A DNA stretch of 64,000 bases, taken from positions 24,939-88,938 of the forward strand of contig JAIOZK010000018.1 in the NCBI GenBank assembly GCA_021740625.1. The letters are read 5' to 3'. The translations under genes were made by a program, and so were the position numbers. This stretch comes from Bacteroidales bacterium. Lineage in GTDB: Bacteria; Bacteroidota; Bacteroidia; Bacteroidales; JAIOZK01. The notes beneath the pieces were generated by a model. The model ran no database searches, was not told the DNA's origin, and worked only from the letters and a program-made list of their open reading frames with translations. Positions 1 to 8,136 of the stretch are shown piece after piece (the first letter of the stretch is position 1; each line of letters begins with the position of its first letter).

Positions 1-693
1 ATTGTTCTTAATGCCAAAGAAATTTGCTGGGCCAGCTTCATCTATATATTTCTTTTCCTTTGGATCGAGGAACAATGCGGTTGCAAAACCTTCGCTTTTG
101 GAACGCAACCCGGCTTTGAGGCTGGCTGCATAATTACCGCCTACTTTGAACTGGCCTGTACCCTGTGGTGCAGCCCTGTCGTAATCCTTCACGATCTGTA
201 CCTTTACCGGATTGAAACCTTCCTTGAAATAGGGTCCGACAGGGCCAACAAATACCATGAACATATATTCTTCAGCCGGTTTCACTCCCACCTGAGCTCC
301 CGAACCAATCAGCAAAGGCCGGATATAAAGAGACGCTCCTGTTCCATAAGGGGGAATGTAGTTTGCATTCATCTTCACTGCAGTGGTGATGGCATTGAAG
401 AAAATATCCCTGGGTACTTCTTTCATGACAATGGAATCGGCAGAACGGGCCATTCTTTTGTAATTTTCTTCCCACCTGAAGAGTCTTACTTTACCGTCCT
501 TGCCGCGAAAAGCCTTCATACCCTCAAAAGCCTCCTGACCATAATGCAGAGCCGTAGCCGCCATATGCAAATTAATGTATTCAGAGGATGAAATCTCGAG
601 TTCTCCCCATTCACCGTTTCTCCAATAGCAACGCACATTGTAATCGGTTTTGAAATAACCGAAAGGCAACTCTTTCCAATTTATATTTTCCAT
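1..693 (-). CDS. ilvE: Branched-chain amino acid aminotransferase, C-terminus cut by window edge
   Basis: PLP-dependent class IV aminotransferase that interconverts Val/Leu/Ile and their 2-oxo acids with glutamate in the cytoplasm. The reading frame opens at the ATG on the minus strand (691-693, MENINWKELPFGYF) and stays open for 231 codons to the window edge, so the C-terminal third is missing. Family marks are YGQEAFEGMKAF near residue 57, the YIRP segment, and FKVGGNYAASL, whose Lys (about residue 183) is the expected Schiff-base lysine. It continues through LDPKEKKYIDEAGPANFFG, typical of BCAT. A TACCTTAG box lies upstream. Identification is by motif; the start is clear because the family normally begins at this point. 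Confidence 0.93.
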   Translation of the reverse strand, partial: MENINWKELPFGYFKTDYNVRCYWRNGEWGELEISSSEYINLHMAATALHYGQEAFEGMKAFRGKDGKVRLFRWEENYKRMARSADSIVMKEVPRDIFFNAITTAVKMNANYIPPYGTGASLYIRPLLIGSGAQVGVKPAEEYMFMVFVGPVGPYFKEGFNPVKVQIVKDYDRAAPQGTGQFKVGGNYAASLKAGLRSKSEGFATALFLDPKEKKYIDEAGPANFFGIKNN

Positions 694-732
694 CTCTTTG
701 ATATTTAATTATATTGAATATTTCATGCCCGG

Positions 733-740
733 CTAAGGTA
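733..740 (-). promoter_or_regulatory. Possible -7 box of ilvE
   Basis: Read on the minus strand this is TACCTTAG, seven of eight matches to the Bacteroidota TAnnTTTG -7 element, 40 bases before the ilvE ATG. The same TTAG variant appears before lemA and sco in this window. No clear -33 element was found. Confidence 0.35.
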
Positions 741-781
741 GAAATTTTTTTTGAAATCACTTTGTGAAATCATTCTAAATT

Positions 782-803
782 GCCTGATACCCTTGCGTCA
801 GGC
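782..803. terminator. Small hairpin between ilvE and the DUF554 gene
   Basis: GCCTGA (782-787) and TCAGGC (798-803) form a 6-bp stem with a 10-base loop. It could end minus-strand transcription of the DUF554 gene. There is no strong T-tract on either side, so the call is weak. The rest of 694-974 shows no convincing gene. Confidence 0.3.
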
Positions 804-974
804 GTTTTAATTCATGGATTATGAAGTTGTTGGGAAAAGCGCAGCGGAGCACTGAATGGCCGGTTCTTCCTTTAGAAGTATTAACGGGTTGTAAGAAAAT
901 GTATGTTTGTCGATGGTATTTTATTATGAACTTACCGGAATCCGAAAACCGAAACACAGAGCCCAGTATACCAA

Positions 975-1655
975 CTAACCAAACAAATACACCAGCACCA
1001 CCACAAACAGCAATGCAGGTATCATATTGAGTATTTTCAGTTTCTTTATTTCCAGGATATTGATGCCCAGGCCAATCAACAAAATACCACCCACAGCGGT
1101 GAGCTCGCTTACGATCACATCCTCGAAATATTCACCGATGGAAGCGGCAAAGAGTGTAATACCGCCCTGGTAAAGGAACAGTGGTATAACAGAAAAAGCA
1201 ACCCCAATCCCCATGGTTGATGCAAGCGCAATTGAGGATACACCGTCCATCATGGATTTGATCAGCAACAGGTTCGGGTCATTGCGCAATCCTTCGTCAA
1301 TCGCACCGATGATGGTAACCGACCCCATGCAGTAAAGCAAAAAGGCGGTGATCATGCCTTCTGAGAACTTTTCATTGCCACCCAGTTTAAATCTTCGTTT
1401 CAGGTATTCCGAAAAACGGTTCATGTATTTTTCAAGTCCGATCAGTTCTCCCGTGATCGATCCCAGAATCAGACTCAGGATCAGCAGGAAAACATGGGAA
1501 GTTTCCAGTGCCATAGAAACTCCGAGGAATAAAGTGAACAAGCCGATCGCCTGAAATACAATTATTATAAATCTTTGAGGCAACCTTTTGTTTAAAAACA
1601 GGCCTACAATAGTACCTGTTATGATCGCAATCACGTTTACAATGGTTCCTGTCAT
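975..1655 (-). CDS. DUF554 (YqgA-like) integral membrane protein
   Basis: A polytopic inner-membrane protein of the DUF554 family, whose function is not established; some members are discussed as transporters. The protein is nearly all hydrophobic helices with the N-terminal signature MTGTIVNVIAIITGTIVGL, a central GMITAFLLYCMGSVTIIGAI segment and KSMMDGVSSIALASTMG, all typical of the family. The frame is open a further 12 codons upstream to 1691, but the family begins at MTGTI, so the ATG at 1653-1655 is preferred (226 residues). It stands alone on the minus strand, divergent from the T9SS gene at 1856. Confidence 0.85.
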   Translation of the reverse strand: MTGTIVNVIAIITGTIVGLFLNKRLPQRFIIIVFQAIGLFTLFLGVSMALETSHVFLLILSLILGSITGELIGLEKYMNRFSEYLKRRFKLGGNEKFSEGMITAFLLYCMGSVTIIGAIDEGLRNDPNLLLIKSMMDGVSSIALASTMGIGVAFSVIPLFLYQGGITLFAASIGEYFEDVIVSELTAVGGILLIGLGINILEIKKLKILNMIPALLFVVVLVYLFG

Positions 1656-1855
1656 GGGGTAAAAATAAAAATTTGAAATGAATTGTATCATTTGCAGGTT
1701 TTTTTCGTCATATAAGTAAAGTTATTTTGAATGATATGCAATCGTTTGTGTTTTATGGTTAACGATAAGCTCATAAACACGAATTGTCAAACATATAAAA
1801 AAACAGCATTTATTTGAAATAACTTCGTATTGATTATTAACCAAAACAGCATATT

Positions 1856-3805
1856 ATGAAAAATTTTTTCCTTTTTGCACTTAGCCTGCTGATGAGTACG
1901 GCACTTGCTCAGCAGAACAAAAATGGTTTTAAAGCAATGAGCAAACATGCTCCCGATGAAATGCAGATCACCGGCCATGATTTTTCTTCCGGTAGTTCTG
2001 TCGAAAACCCCCTCAAACCCGAGGCACAAAGAAGCCCCAATGCGGTATCCGTGATTCCTATCGGGGAGGCTGGGAATGCTTTTGGTTTTGCATTCATGCG
2101 CACGACCTATCTTTGGGCCGACAACAATATCAACAGTGTATCATTCATTCACAGGATGCTCAATCCCCCGGGAACAGGATATCTGGCCATGGATATTTCA
2201 AAAGACGGAGGAGAAAACTGGGAAAGCAACATACAGGTTTATGACCCCACACTCTCCGGTGCCGCCAACGGCAGGTATCCCCAGGCAGCACTCTATAATC
2301 CCGAAGGAAACACAGATCCCGACAATGCCTTCTTTCACTATTTTGCACCTACCCTCGATGGATCGAATACAGGCAGCGGAACAGATTGGGGAGGATATGG
2401 ATATGGCGTTAAGCAATTGATGACCGGCGTGGCTCCCACACAACATGATCAGACCAGTGAACCACCTGACAGGTATCAGTACCTGCCTTCTGGGTTTACC
2501 ATCACACAAACAGGCGAAGCCTGGATGCTGGATCAAAACAACCTCGGCGAAACAGGCGGCTACATATACCAGGATGAGCTGATCATTGGACACGGCATCT
2601 GGAATGAGGATAACAATGATTTTGACTACACTTTTGATTTTATCGAACTGGAAATCAATCCCGATGATGGTATCAATGATGCGAAAATTGCTTTTGCACC
2701 CGATGGGCAAACAGGATGGATTTGTGTTTTGACCAACCTGCCCGATGTTCTTGAATATTCCAGCTATCATCCAATATTTTTGAAAACAGAAGACGGAGGC
2801 GAAAACTGGAGTGATCCTGTCGAAGTTCCCCTGGGAGGACCTGACGGACTCGAAGCCATTCAGCAATTCATTTCAGATGAAAATCTGGAAGCTTTCTTCA
2901 GTCCCGATCCTGTGCCACCAAGAGATGAAATTGAATACTATATGGGTTACTATTGTGATCTTTCGGTGGATGCATGGGGAAATCCCCACATTTCTGGTAT
3001 GGTATGTTTATCCGATAATGAGGCAGGCAGCATCTGGCCAAACGAAGGAGTTATGGCCATGTTCCACATCTGGAGCGATGACCAGGGTGAAACCTGGGAG
3101 GCCTTTAACCTGCGTGATCTGAAACGTTTCCGCGCCGATTTCTCAAATGGCAACAGTACGATTTCGCAATTCAACCGGCCACAAGTAGCAACCACCATGG
3201 ATGGTGGTATTATTTTCTTTAGCTGGCTGGATACCGATGTGGAAGGCGTTGAAGACAACAGTTCTCCCGATATCTGGTTCAGGGAGTATCTTCCCACCCT
3301 GGGTACTCATGGAGAAGATCCCACCAATGTTACGGAGTTCTCCGCAGCCATGTGGGTTTCCAACTTTGGCTGTATGTCGCATTACGTTTTCTCGGAAGAA
3401 ACCGAAACTGATTACACCTGCACCATTCCTTTTGTTTACGAAGAAATGCAGGACGGAGACCCGCTTGCACCAGTTCAGTTTCACTATATCCCAGATTTTA
3501 TAAAATCTTATACCATAACAGATATCACACCTGAGCACATCAATCCAGTAACTTCGGTTGATCAAAACTATCCGAATCCATTTCAGGGTTCCACAAGCAT
3601 TCAGATCAATCTGCTGAGAAGCAGCGACCTGGTCATGGAGGTTCACAATATCGCAGGCCAAATGGTGAAAACCATTGATCTCGGTAAAGTGAGTAAAGGA
3701 CTCCACGACATCGTGCTGAATGCCGAGGACCTGAACCCGGGTATTTATTTCTATACCCTGGATACGGGTAAGGATAGAATTACGAAAAAGATGATCATAC
3801 GATAA
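1856..3805 (+). CDS. Secreted Asp-box (sialidase-like propeller) protein with T9SS sorting domain
   Basis: Exported protein of 649 residues. It starts with a signal peptide (residues 1-18, ending ALA-QQ) and ends with a type A T9SS sorting domain (from about residue 560: PVTSVDQNYPNPFQGSTSI, then a final lysine-rich MIIR). The middle has repeated Asp-box motifs of the S-x-D-x-G-x-x-W kind (SKDGGENW, KTEDGGENW, WSDDQGETW), as in six-bladed BNR/sialidase propellers. A catalytic arginine triad was not identified, so enzyme activity is not claimed. Expected location is the outer surface or medium, with removal of the C-terminal domain by the T9SS peptidase. It has its own strong terminator and no operon partner. 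Confidence 0.85.
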   Translation: MKNFFLFALSLLMSTALAQQNKNGFKAMSKHAPDEMQITGHDFSSGSSVENPLKPEAQRSPNAVSVIPIGEAGNAFGFAFMRTTYLWADNNINSVSFIHRMLNPPGTGYLAMDISKDGGENWESNIQVYDPTLSGAANGRYPQAALYNPEGNTDPDNAFFHYFAPTLDGSNTGSGTDWGGYGYGVKQLMTGVAPTQHDQTSEPPDRYQYLPSGFTITQTGEAWMLDQNNLGETGGYIYQDELIIGHGIWNEDNNDFDYTFDFIELEINPDDGINDAKIAFAPDGQTGWICVLTNLPDVLEYSSYHPIFLKTEDGGENWSDPVEVPLGGPDGLEAIQQFISDENLEAFFSPDPVPPRDEIEYYMGYYCDLSVDAWGNPHISGMVCLSDNEAGSIWPNEGVMAMFHIWSDDQGETWEAFNLRDLKRFRADFSNGNSTISQFNRPQVATTMDGGIIFFSWLDTDVEGVEDNSSPDIWFREYLPTLGTHGEDPTNVTEFSAAMWVSNFGCMSHYVFSEETETDYTCTIPFVYEEMQDGDPLAPVQFHYIPDFIKSYTITDITPEHINPVTSVDQNYPNPFQGSTSIQINLLRSSDLVMEVHNIAGQMVKTIDLGKVSKGLHDIVLNAEDLNPGIYFYTLDTGKDRITKKMIIR

Positions 3806-3828
3806 AAATACTGGGTTTTCTTAACAGC

Positions 3829-3857
3829 AAAGGGGAGCGGGGGCTCCCCTTTTTTTA
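3829..3857 (+). terminator. Rho-independent terminator after the Asp-box gene
   Basis: AGGGGAGC (3831-3838) pairs perfectly with GCTCCCCT (3843-3850) around a four-base loop and is followed by a run of seven T. Flanking A residues lengthen the stem. It lies 25 bases after the stop codon. Confidence 0.92.
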
Positions 3858-3900
3858 TACCGTCAATTTGTCATAAAGCCTTTGGGTGGCACATGCTTTG

Positions 3901-3909
3901 ATCTTTGCG
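3901..3909 (+). promoter_or_regulatory. Possible -7 region of htpG
   Basis: GATCTTTGC resembles TAnnTTTG followed by C, about 40 bases before the htpG ATG. A TTG inside it could be misread as a start for htpG. No well-spaced -33 box is evident. Confidence 0.3.
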
Positions 3910-3946
3910 GCTGGAATTTAAATCACGAACTAAAACGACAGAGAAT

Positions 3947-5851
3947 ATGGAACAGGGAAAAATCAATGTTCAAACCGAAAACATTTTTCCAATCATCAAG
4001 AAATTCCTTTACTCCGATCATGAAATTTTTCTCAGGGAGTTAATATCCAATGCAGTTGATGCCACGCAAAAACTGAAAACGCTGGCTTCTGTTGGAAAGT
4101 TTAAAGATGAATTGGGAGATTTGACAATACGCGTTGATGTTGATAAAAAGAAAAAAACCATCAGCGTGCATGATCACGGCATAGGAATGACAGCCGATGA
4201 GATCAAAAAATACATCAACGAAGTGGCCTTCTCGAGCGCTGAAGAGTTCGTTAAAAAATTCAAGACAAAATCAGAAGCCGAGCAAAATGCTATCATCGGC
4301 CATTTCGGATTGGGTTTTTATTCCAGTTTCATGGTTGCTGATAAGGTGGAGATAGAAAGCAAAACTTACAAAAAAGGTGGCTCAACCAGGGCAATCCATT
4401 GGGAATGCGACGGCAGCCCGAATTACAAGCTGGAGGAAAGCGATCGCCAGGAAAGAGGTACTACAGTGACCCTTTATATGGACAAAGATTCCAAAGAATT
4501 CCTGGAAGAAAGCAGAATCCTGGAATTGTTGAACAAATACAGTAAATTTTTGCCCGTCCCAATTGAGTTTGGAACAGAAAAGGTGACTGAAGAAATCGAA
4601 GGAGAAAAAGACAAAGACGGTAATCCCAAAACCAAAGAAGTTGAAAAGCCCCGCATTATCAACAATACGGACCCGCTCTGGAGAAAACCCCCGGCAGAAT
4701 GTACCGATGAGGATTATAAGAAATTCTACCGCGAGCTTTATCCCTATACTTTTGAGGAACCTTTATTCCACATTCATCTCAACGTGGACTATCCTTTCAA
4801 TCTGACCGGGATTTTGTACTTCCCCAAGATCAAGAAAAACATTGAGGTACAGAAAAATAAGATACAATTATACAGCAACCAGGTATTTGTGACGGATAGC
4901 GTGGAGGGTATCGTTCCCGAATTTCTTACCCTCTTGCACGGAGTGATCGACTCACCAGATATTCCACTCAACGTTAGCAGGTCATATCTGCAAAGTGATG
5001 CAGCAGTGAAAAAAATCTCAAATTACATCATGAAGAAAGTTGCAGATAAGCTGGAAGAACATTTCAAAAAAGATCGTAAAAAGTTTGAGAAAAAATGGGA
5101 CGATATCAGGGTGTTCATCGAATATGGTATGATCACAGAAGAAAAGTTCTATGAAAGGGCTGAAAAATTTACCCTTCTGAAAAACATCGAAGACAAATAC
5201 TTTACCCTGGAAGAATATAAAAAGAAGGTCAAAGATATACAGAAGGACAAAGAAAAGAAGATCATATACATTTACACAACAGATAAAGAAGGACAATTCA
5301 GCTTTATTGAATCGGCCCGTGAAAGAGGTTATGACATTCTGCTCATGGACGGTGTACTTGACAATCATTTCATCAATCACCTGGAGCAAAAACTAACGGA
5401 TGTGCAATTCAAGCGTGTGGATGCCGATACCGTTGAAAAACTCATCGAGACAAAAGAAGAAGCACCTTCTAAACTCGACGACAAGCAGAAGGAAGGCCTG
5501 AAACCAGTGATCGAAAGAAACATCAACAAAGAAAAATTCACGGTCATATTCGAAAACCTGAGCGAAAATGATCCTCCTGCCGTGGTTACGCAGCCCGAAT
5601 TCATGCGGCGTATGAAAGACATGTCTGCCCTTGGAGGCGGCAGTCCTTTCATGGGAGATATGCCCGATCAGTACAACCTGGTGATCAATGCAAACAACCC
5701 GGTGATCGGAAAGATCCTGGAAGAGAAAGAGGACAAAAGCCAGGACAAGCTGGTGAAGCAGGTTTACGACCTGGCCCTGCTTTCACAGAACCTGCTGAAA
5801 GGAGAAGAACTCAACAAGTTTATCAAAAGGAGTGTCGATATTATAAAATAG
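3947..5851 (+). CDS. htpG: Molecular chaperone HtpG (Hsp90)
   Basis: Cytosolic Hsp90-family ATPase chaperone, 634 residues, the usual size. The N-terminal GHKL ATPase fold shows ELISNAVDA (31-39), DHGIGM (76-81) and GHFGLGFYS (118-126), which form the ATP pocket and lid. The middle domain follows, with SRSYLQSD containing the catalytic-loop arginine region, and the C-terminal dimerisation domain ends in KRSVDIIK. The frame is open upstream to a TTG at 3905, but MEQGKINVQTENIFPIIKK is the normal Hsp90 beginning, so ATG 3947 is chosen. It is monocistronic, bounded by hairpins on both sides. Stress control is likely from family knowledge, but no heat-shock operator was recognised. Confidence 0.97.
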   Translation: MEQGKINVQTENIFPIIKKFLYSDHEIFLRELISNAVDATQKLKTLASVGKFKDELGDLTIRVDVDKKKKTISVHDHGIGMTADEIKKYINEVAFSSAEEFVKKFKTKSEAEQNAIIGHFGLGFYSSFMVADKVEIESKTYKKGGSTRAIHWECDGSPNYKLEESDRQERGTTVTLYMDKDSKEFLEESRILELLNKYSKFLPVPIEFGTEKVTEEIEGEKDKDGNPKTKEVEKPRIINNTDPLWRKPPAECTDEDYKKFYRELYPYTFEEPLFHIHLNVDYPFNLTGILYFPKIKKNIEVQKNKIQLYSNQVFVTDSVEGIVPEFLTLLHGVIDSPDIPLNVSRSYLQSDAAVKKISNYIMKKVADKLEEHFKKDRKKFEKKWDDIRVFIEYGMITEEKFYERAEKFTLLKNIEDKYFTLEEYKKKVKDIQKDKEKKIIYIYTTDKEGQFSFIESARERGYDILLMDGVLDNHFINHLEQKLTDVQFKRVDADTVEKLIETKEEAPSKLDDKQKEGLKPVIERNINKEKFTVIFENLSENDPPAVVTQPEFMRRMKDMSALGGGSPFMGDMPDQYNLVINANNPVIGKILEEKEDKSQDKLVKQVYDLALLSQNLLKGEELNKFIKRSVDIIK

Positions 5852-5867
5852 CAATTTAATCATATAC

Positions 5868-5892
5868 AAACCCCGGAAGCAAACCGGGGTTT
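5868..5892 (+). terminator. Terminator-like hairpin after htpG
   Basis: AAACCCCGG (5868-5876) and CCGGGGTTT (5884-5892) form a perfect 9-bp stem with a 7-base loop, 16 bases after the htpG stop. The T-tract is short. Confidence 0.8.
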
Positions 5893-5914
5893 ATTACTTA
5901 TATTAGCAATATTA

Positions 5915-5947
5915 TTTGGAAGCTGATCATTTGTTTTTATATCTTAG
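5915..5947 (+). promoter_or_regulatory. Bacteroidota-type promoter of the lemA operon
   Basis: TTTG (5915-5918), a 21-base spacer, then TATCTTAG (5940-5947), which matches TAnnTTTG in seven of eight positions. The lemA ATG follows after 21 bases. Confidence 0.55.
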
Positions 5948-5968
5948 CTTAATTAAATCTAAATAAGA

Positions 5969-6559
5969 ATGAAGAAATCCTGGATCATCATCATTGTTTT
6001 GGCCATACTGGCTTTGATCATATATTTCTCCGTCAAGGGAACATATAACAGCCTGGTAAACAAGGAAGAGTGGATCAACGAAAGCTGGGCCCAGGTCGAA
6101 AATGTTTACCAGCGCCGTGCCGACCTGATCCCGAATCTGGTCAACACGGTGAAGGGTTATGCAGAACATGAACGACAGACTCTCACCGATGTCATAGAAG
6201 CAAGAGCCAAAGCAACATCTGTGAACATTGATCCGGCAAATTTAAATGCCAGCACCATACAACAGTTTCAGCAAGCCCAGAGCGGATTAAGCCAGGCATT
6301 ATCGAAATTGATGGTTGTTGTTGAGAGATATCCCGAACTCAAAGCCAATCAGAACTTCCTGGAATTGCAGGCCCAACTCGAAGGAACCGAAAACCGGATT
6401 GCAGTTGAAAGACAGAAATTCAACCAGGCGGTTCGGGATTATAATGCCTACATACGGATTTTCCCAAAGAATATCTGGGCCAAGCTTTTCGGTTTTGAAC
6501 GAAAAGCATATTTCGAAGCACAGGAAGGAGCGGAAACGGCCCCGGAAGTACAGTTTTAA
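5969..6559 (+). CDS. lemA: LemA family protein
   Basis: Membrane-anchored helical protein of 196 residues. An N-terminal transmembrane helix (about 4-22) is followed by the LemA core: YNSLVNKEEWINESWAQVEN, YQRRADLIPNLVNTVKGYA and the region PELKANQNFLELQAQLEGTE, then RIAVERQKFNQAVRDYN, the family's best conserved stretch. Molecular function is not established. It opens a three-gene operon with two TPM-domain proteins, a context that recurs across Bacteroidota and suggests a shared membrane-associated role. The ATG has no strong Shine-Dalgarno site, as is common here. Confidence 0.95.
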   Translation: MKKSWIIIIVLAILALIIYFSVKGTYNSLVNKEEWINESWAQVENVYQRRADLIPNLVNTVKGYAEHERQTLTDVIEARAKATSVNIDPANLNASTIQQFQQAQSGLSQALSKLMVVVERYPELKANQNFLELQAQLEGTENRIAVERQKFNQAVRDYNAYIRIFPKNIWAKLFGFERKAYFEAQEGAETAPEVQF

Positions 6560-6584
6560 TATTTTAAACCAAAGAATTTAGATT

Positions 6585-7028
6585 ATGCCAAAATCAGCCA
6601 GAAGTTTCTTCAGCAGGCAAGAAAAAGCTGAAATCAAACAAGCGATCCTGAATGCAGAACTGGATACCTCGGGAGAGATCAGGGTTCATATCGAAAATCA
6701 TTGCGATGGTGATGTACTGGAAAGAGCTGCCGTTATTTTTGAAAAGCTCAAGATGCACGACACCGATCTGCGCAATGGCGTTTTGTTTTACCTGGCCGTA
6801 CAAGATAAAAAATTTGCCATCATCGGCGATAAGGGGATCAATGCGGCCGTTCCTGAAAATTTCTGGGATGAAATCAAAGAAAATATGAAGGCTTCATTCA
6901 AAAACGGGAAATTCACGGAAGGTCTCGTAGATGCCATCAATTCAGCGGGCAATCACCTGAAAAAGCACTTTCCTTACCACTCTGATGATATCAATGAATT
7001 GTCGAATGAAATATCTTTTGGGAGCTAA
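6585..7028 (+). CDS. Soluble TPM-domain protein
   Basis: A 147-residue protein made almost entirely of one TPM (TLP18.3/Psb32/MOLO-1) domain without signal peptide or membrane helix. Visible marks are the early helix FFSRQEKAEIKQAILNAE, GEIRVHIE, then NGVLFYLAVQDKKFAIIGDKGI and a C-terminal helix. It lies 25 bases after lemA and two bases before the next TPM gene, so the three are surely co-transcribed. Biochemical function of bacterial TPM domains is unclear; phosphatase activity has been proposed for some plant and cyanobacterial relatives, and nothing here tests that. Confidence 0.85.
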   Translation: MPKSARSFFSRQEKAEIKQAILNAELDTSGEIRVHIENHCDGDVLERAAVIFEKLKMHDTDLRNGVLFYLAVQDKKFAIIGDKGINAAVPENFWDEIKENMKASFKNGKFTEGLVDAINSAGNHLKKHFPYHSDDINELSNEISFGS

Positions 7029-7030
7029 GC

Positions 7031-7858
7031 ATGATAAAACGCAATACAACCGGAGTATTCATATTTCTGATCCTGTTGATCAGCCATTTTACGCTACATG
7101 CCCAGGAAATCCCGGAAAGGCCTTCTCCACCCAGGCTGGTAAATGACTTTAGCGGTACACTGACGCCAGCAGAAATCAATAGCCTTGAAAGGAAACTGGT
7201 TAACTTTTTCGATACAACATCCAACCAGATCGCAGTTGTATTTGTGAAATCACTGCAAGGATATGACCCTGCTCAATTTGCATACAAAATTGGTGAAAGT
7301 TGGGGTGTTGGCAGCAAAGATTTCAACAATGGCATCGTGATCCTGGTCAAGCCAAAAACAAACTCGGAAAAAGGGCGCACCTTCATTGCAACCGGATATG
7401 GACTGGAAGGAGCCATCCCCGATGCCATTGGTAAACGCATCGTTGAAAACGAAATGATCCCCGAATTTAAAAACAACAATTATTACAATGGGATCAATAA
7501 AGCCACGAATGTGTTAATGGCACTGGCCTCGGGAGAATACTCGAAAGAACAGTACCGCAAGGAAAACCAGAACTTTCCCCTTGCAGGCATCATCCCTTTC
7601 ATCGTGATCATGGTGATCTTTATTCTTATCAATATAAGCCGCAGAAGAACCTACTCCATGGGTGGCCGGAAAGAAAGGGGTACGGATAGTTTGTGGACTG
7701 CCCTTTTCCTGGGCAGCATGCTGGGTAGCACCGGAAGACACCACAGCGGCGGCTGGGGTAATTTTTCCGGCGGAAGCAGGAGCTTTGGAGGTGGTGGAAG
7801 CTTTGGAGGTTTCGGCGGCGGTAGCTTTGGCGGTGGTGGAGCCGGTGGTAGCTGGTAA
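7031..7858 (+). CDS. Secreted, membrane-anchored TPM-domain protein with glycine-rich tail (YgcG-like)
   Basis: A 275-residue exported protein. It has a signal peptide (1-25, ending HAQ), a TPM domain (about 33-170, LVNDFSGTLTPAEINSLE through GYGLEGAIPDAIGKRIVE), one transmembrane helix (about 183-203), and a low-complexity Gly/Ser/Phe tail (239-275). The domain should face the periplasm with the tail in the cytoplasm. This architecture is the usual second or third gene of lemA operons. The glycine-rich end creates long open frames on the other strand, which are not genes. Confidence 0.9.
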   Translation: MIKRNTTGVFIFLILLISHFTLHAQEIPERPSPPRLVNDFSGTLTPAEINSLERKLVNFFDTTSNQIAVVFVKSLQGYDPAQFAYKIGESWGVGSKDFNNGIVILVKPKTNSEKGRTFIATGYGLEGAIPDAIGKRIVENEMIPEFKNNNYYNGINKATNVLMALASGEYSKEQYRKENQNFPLAGIIPFIVIMVIFILINISRRRTYSMGGRKERGTDSLWTALFLGSMLGSTGRHHSGGWGNFSGGSRSFGGGGSFGGFGGGSFGGGGAGGSW

Positions 7859-8059
7859 TTGAATAAAACACGAATCAAAAAAAACTCAAAATACCTATCC
7901 CTTCCTGCCCGAAAAAATCATCCAAGAAAGAAAATACCTGAATTTCTCCAAATTCCAGTCACATCTGCTTTTTTCGTGAAATTCAATATCATAGCTCAGA
8001 TAGATTTTAATTCCGGTAATTAACTACCTTTTTTTTATAACTGATTTACAAAAAATTTA

Positions 8060-8067
8060 TACTTTTA
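8060..8067 (+). promoter_or_regulatory. Possible -7 box of the complex III operon
   Basis: TACTTTTA matches TAnnTTTG in seven of eight positions, 70 bases before actA. It is the best candidate in the AT-rich gap 7859-8136, which otherwise holds no gene. No clear -33 box was found. Confidence 0.3.
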
Positions 8068-8136
8068 TCTGCCATAAAATCAAGGGCTTTTTCATAAATT
8101 CGATCCTTGCTAGTATAAGAGAGTCAGTTATTTAGA

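Noticed and set aside
3905..3946. TTG start for htpG giving 14 extra residues
   Set aside because: The TTG is part of a likely -7 region and the family starts at MEQGKIN.
7514..7878. Several open frames opposite the end of the TPM-domain gene, one rich in proline
   Set aside because: They are the reverse of the glycine-rich tail codons and have no independent support.
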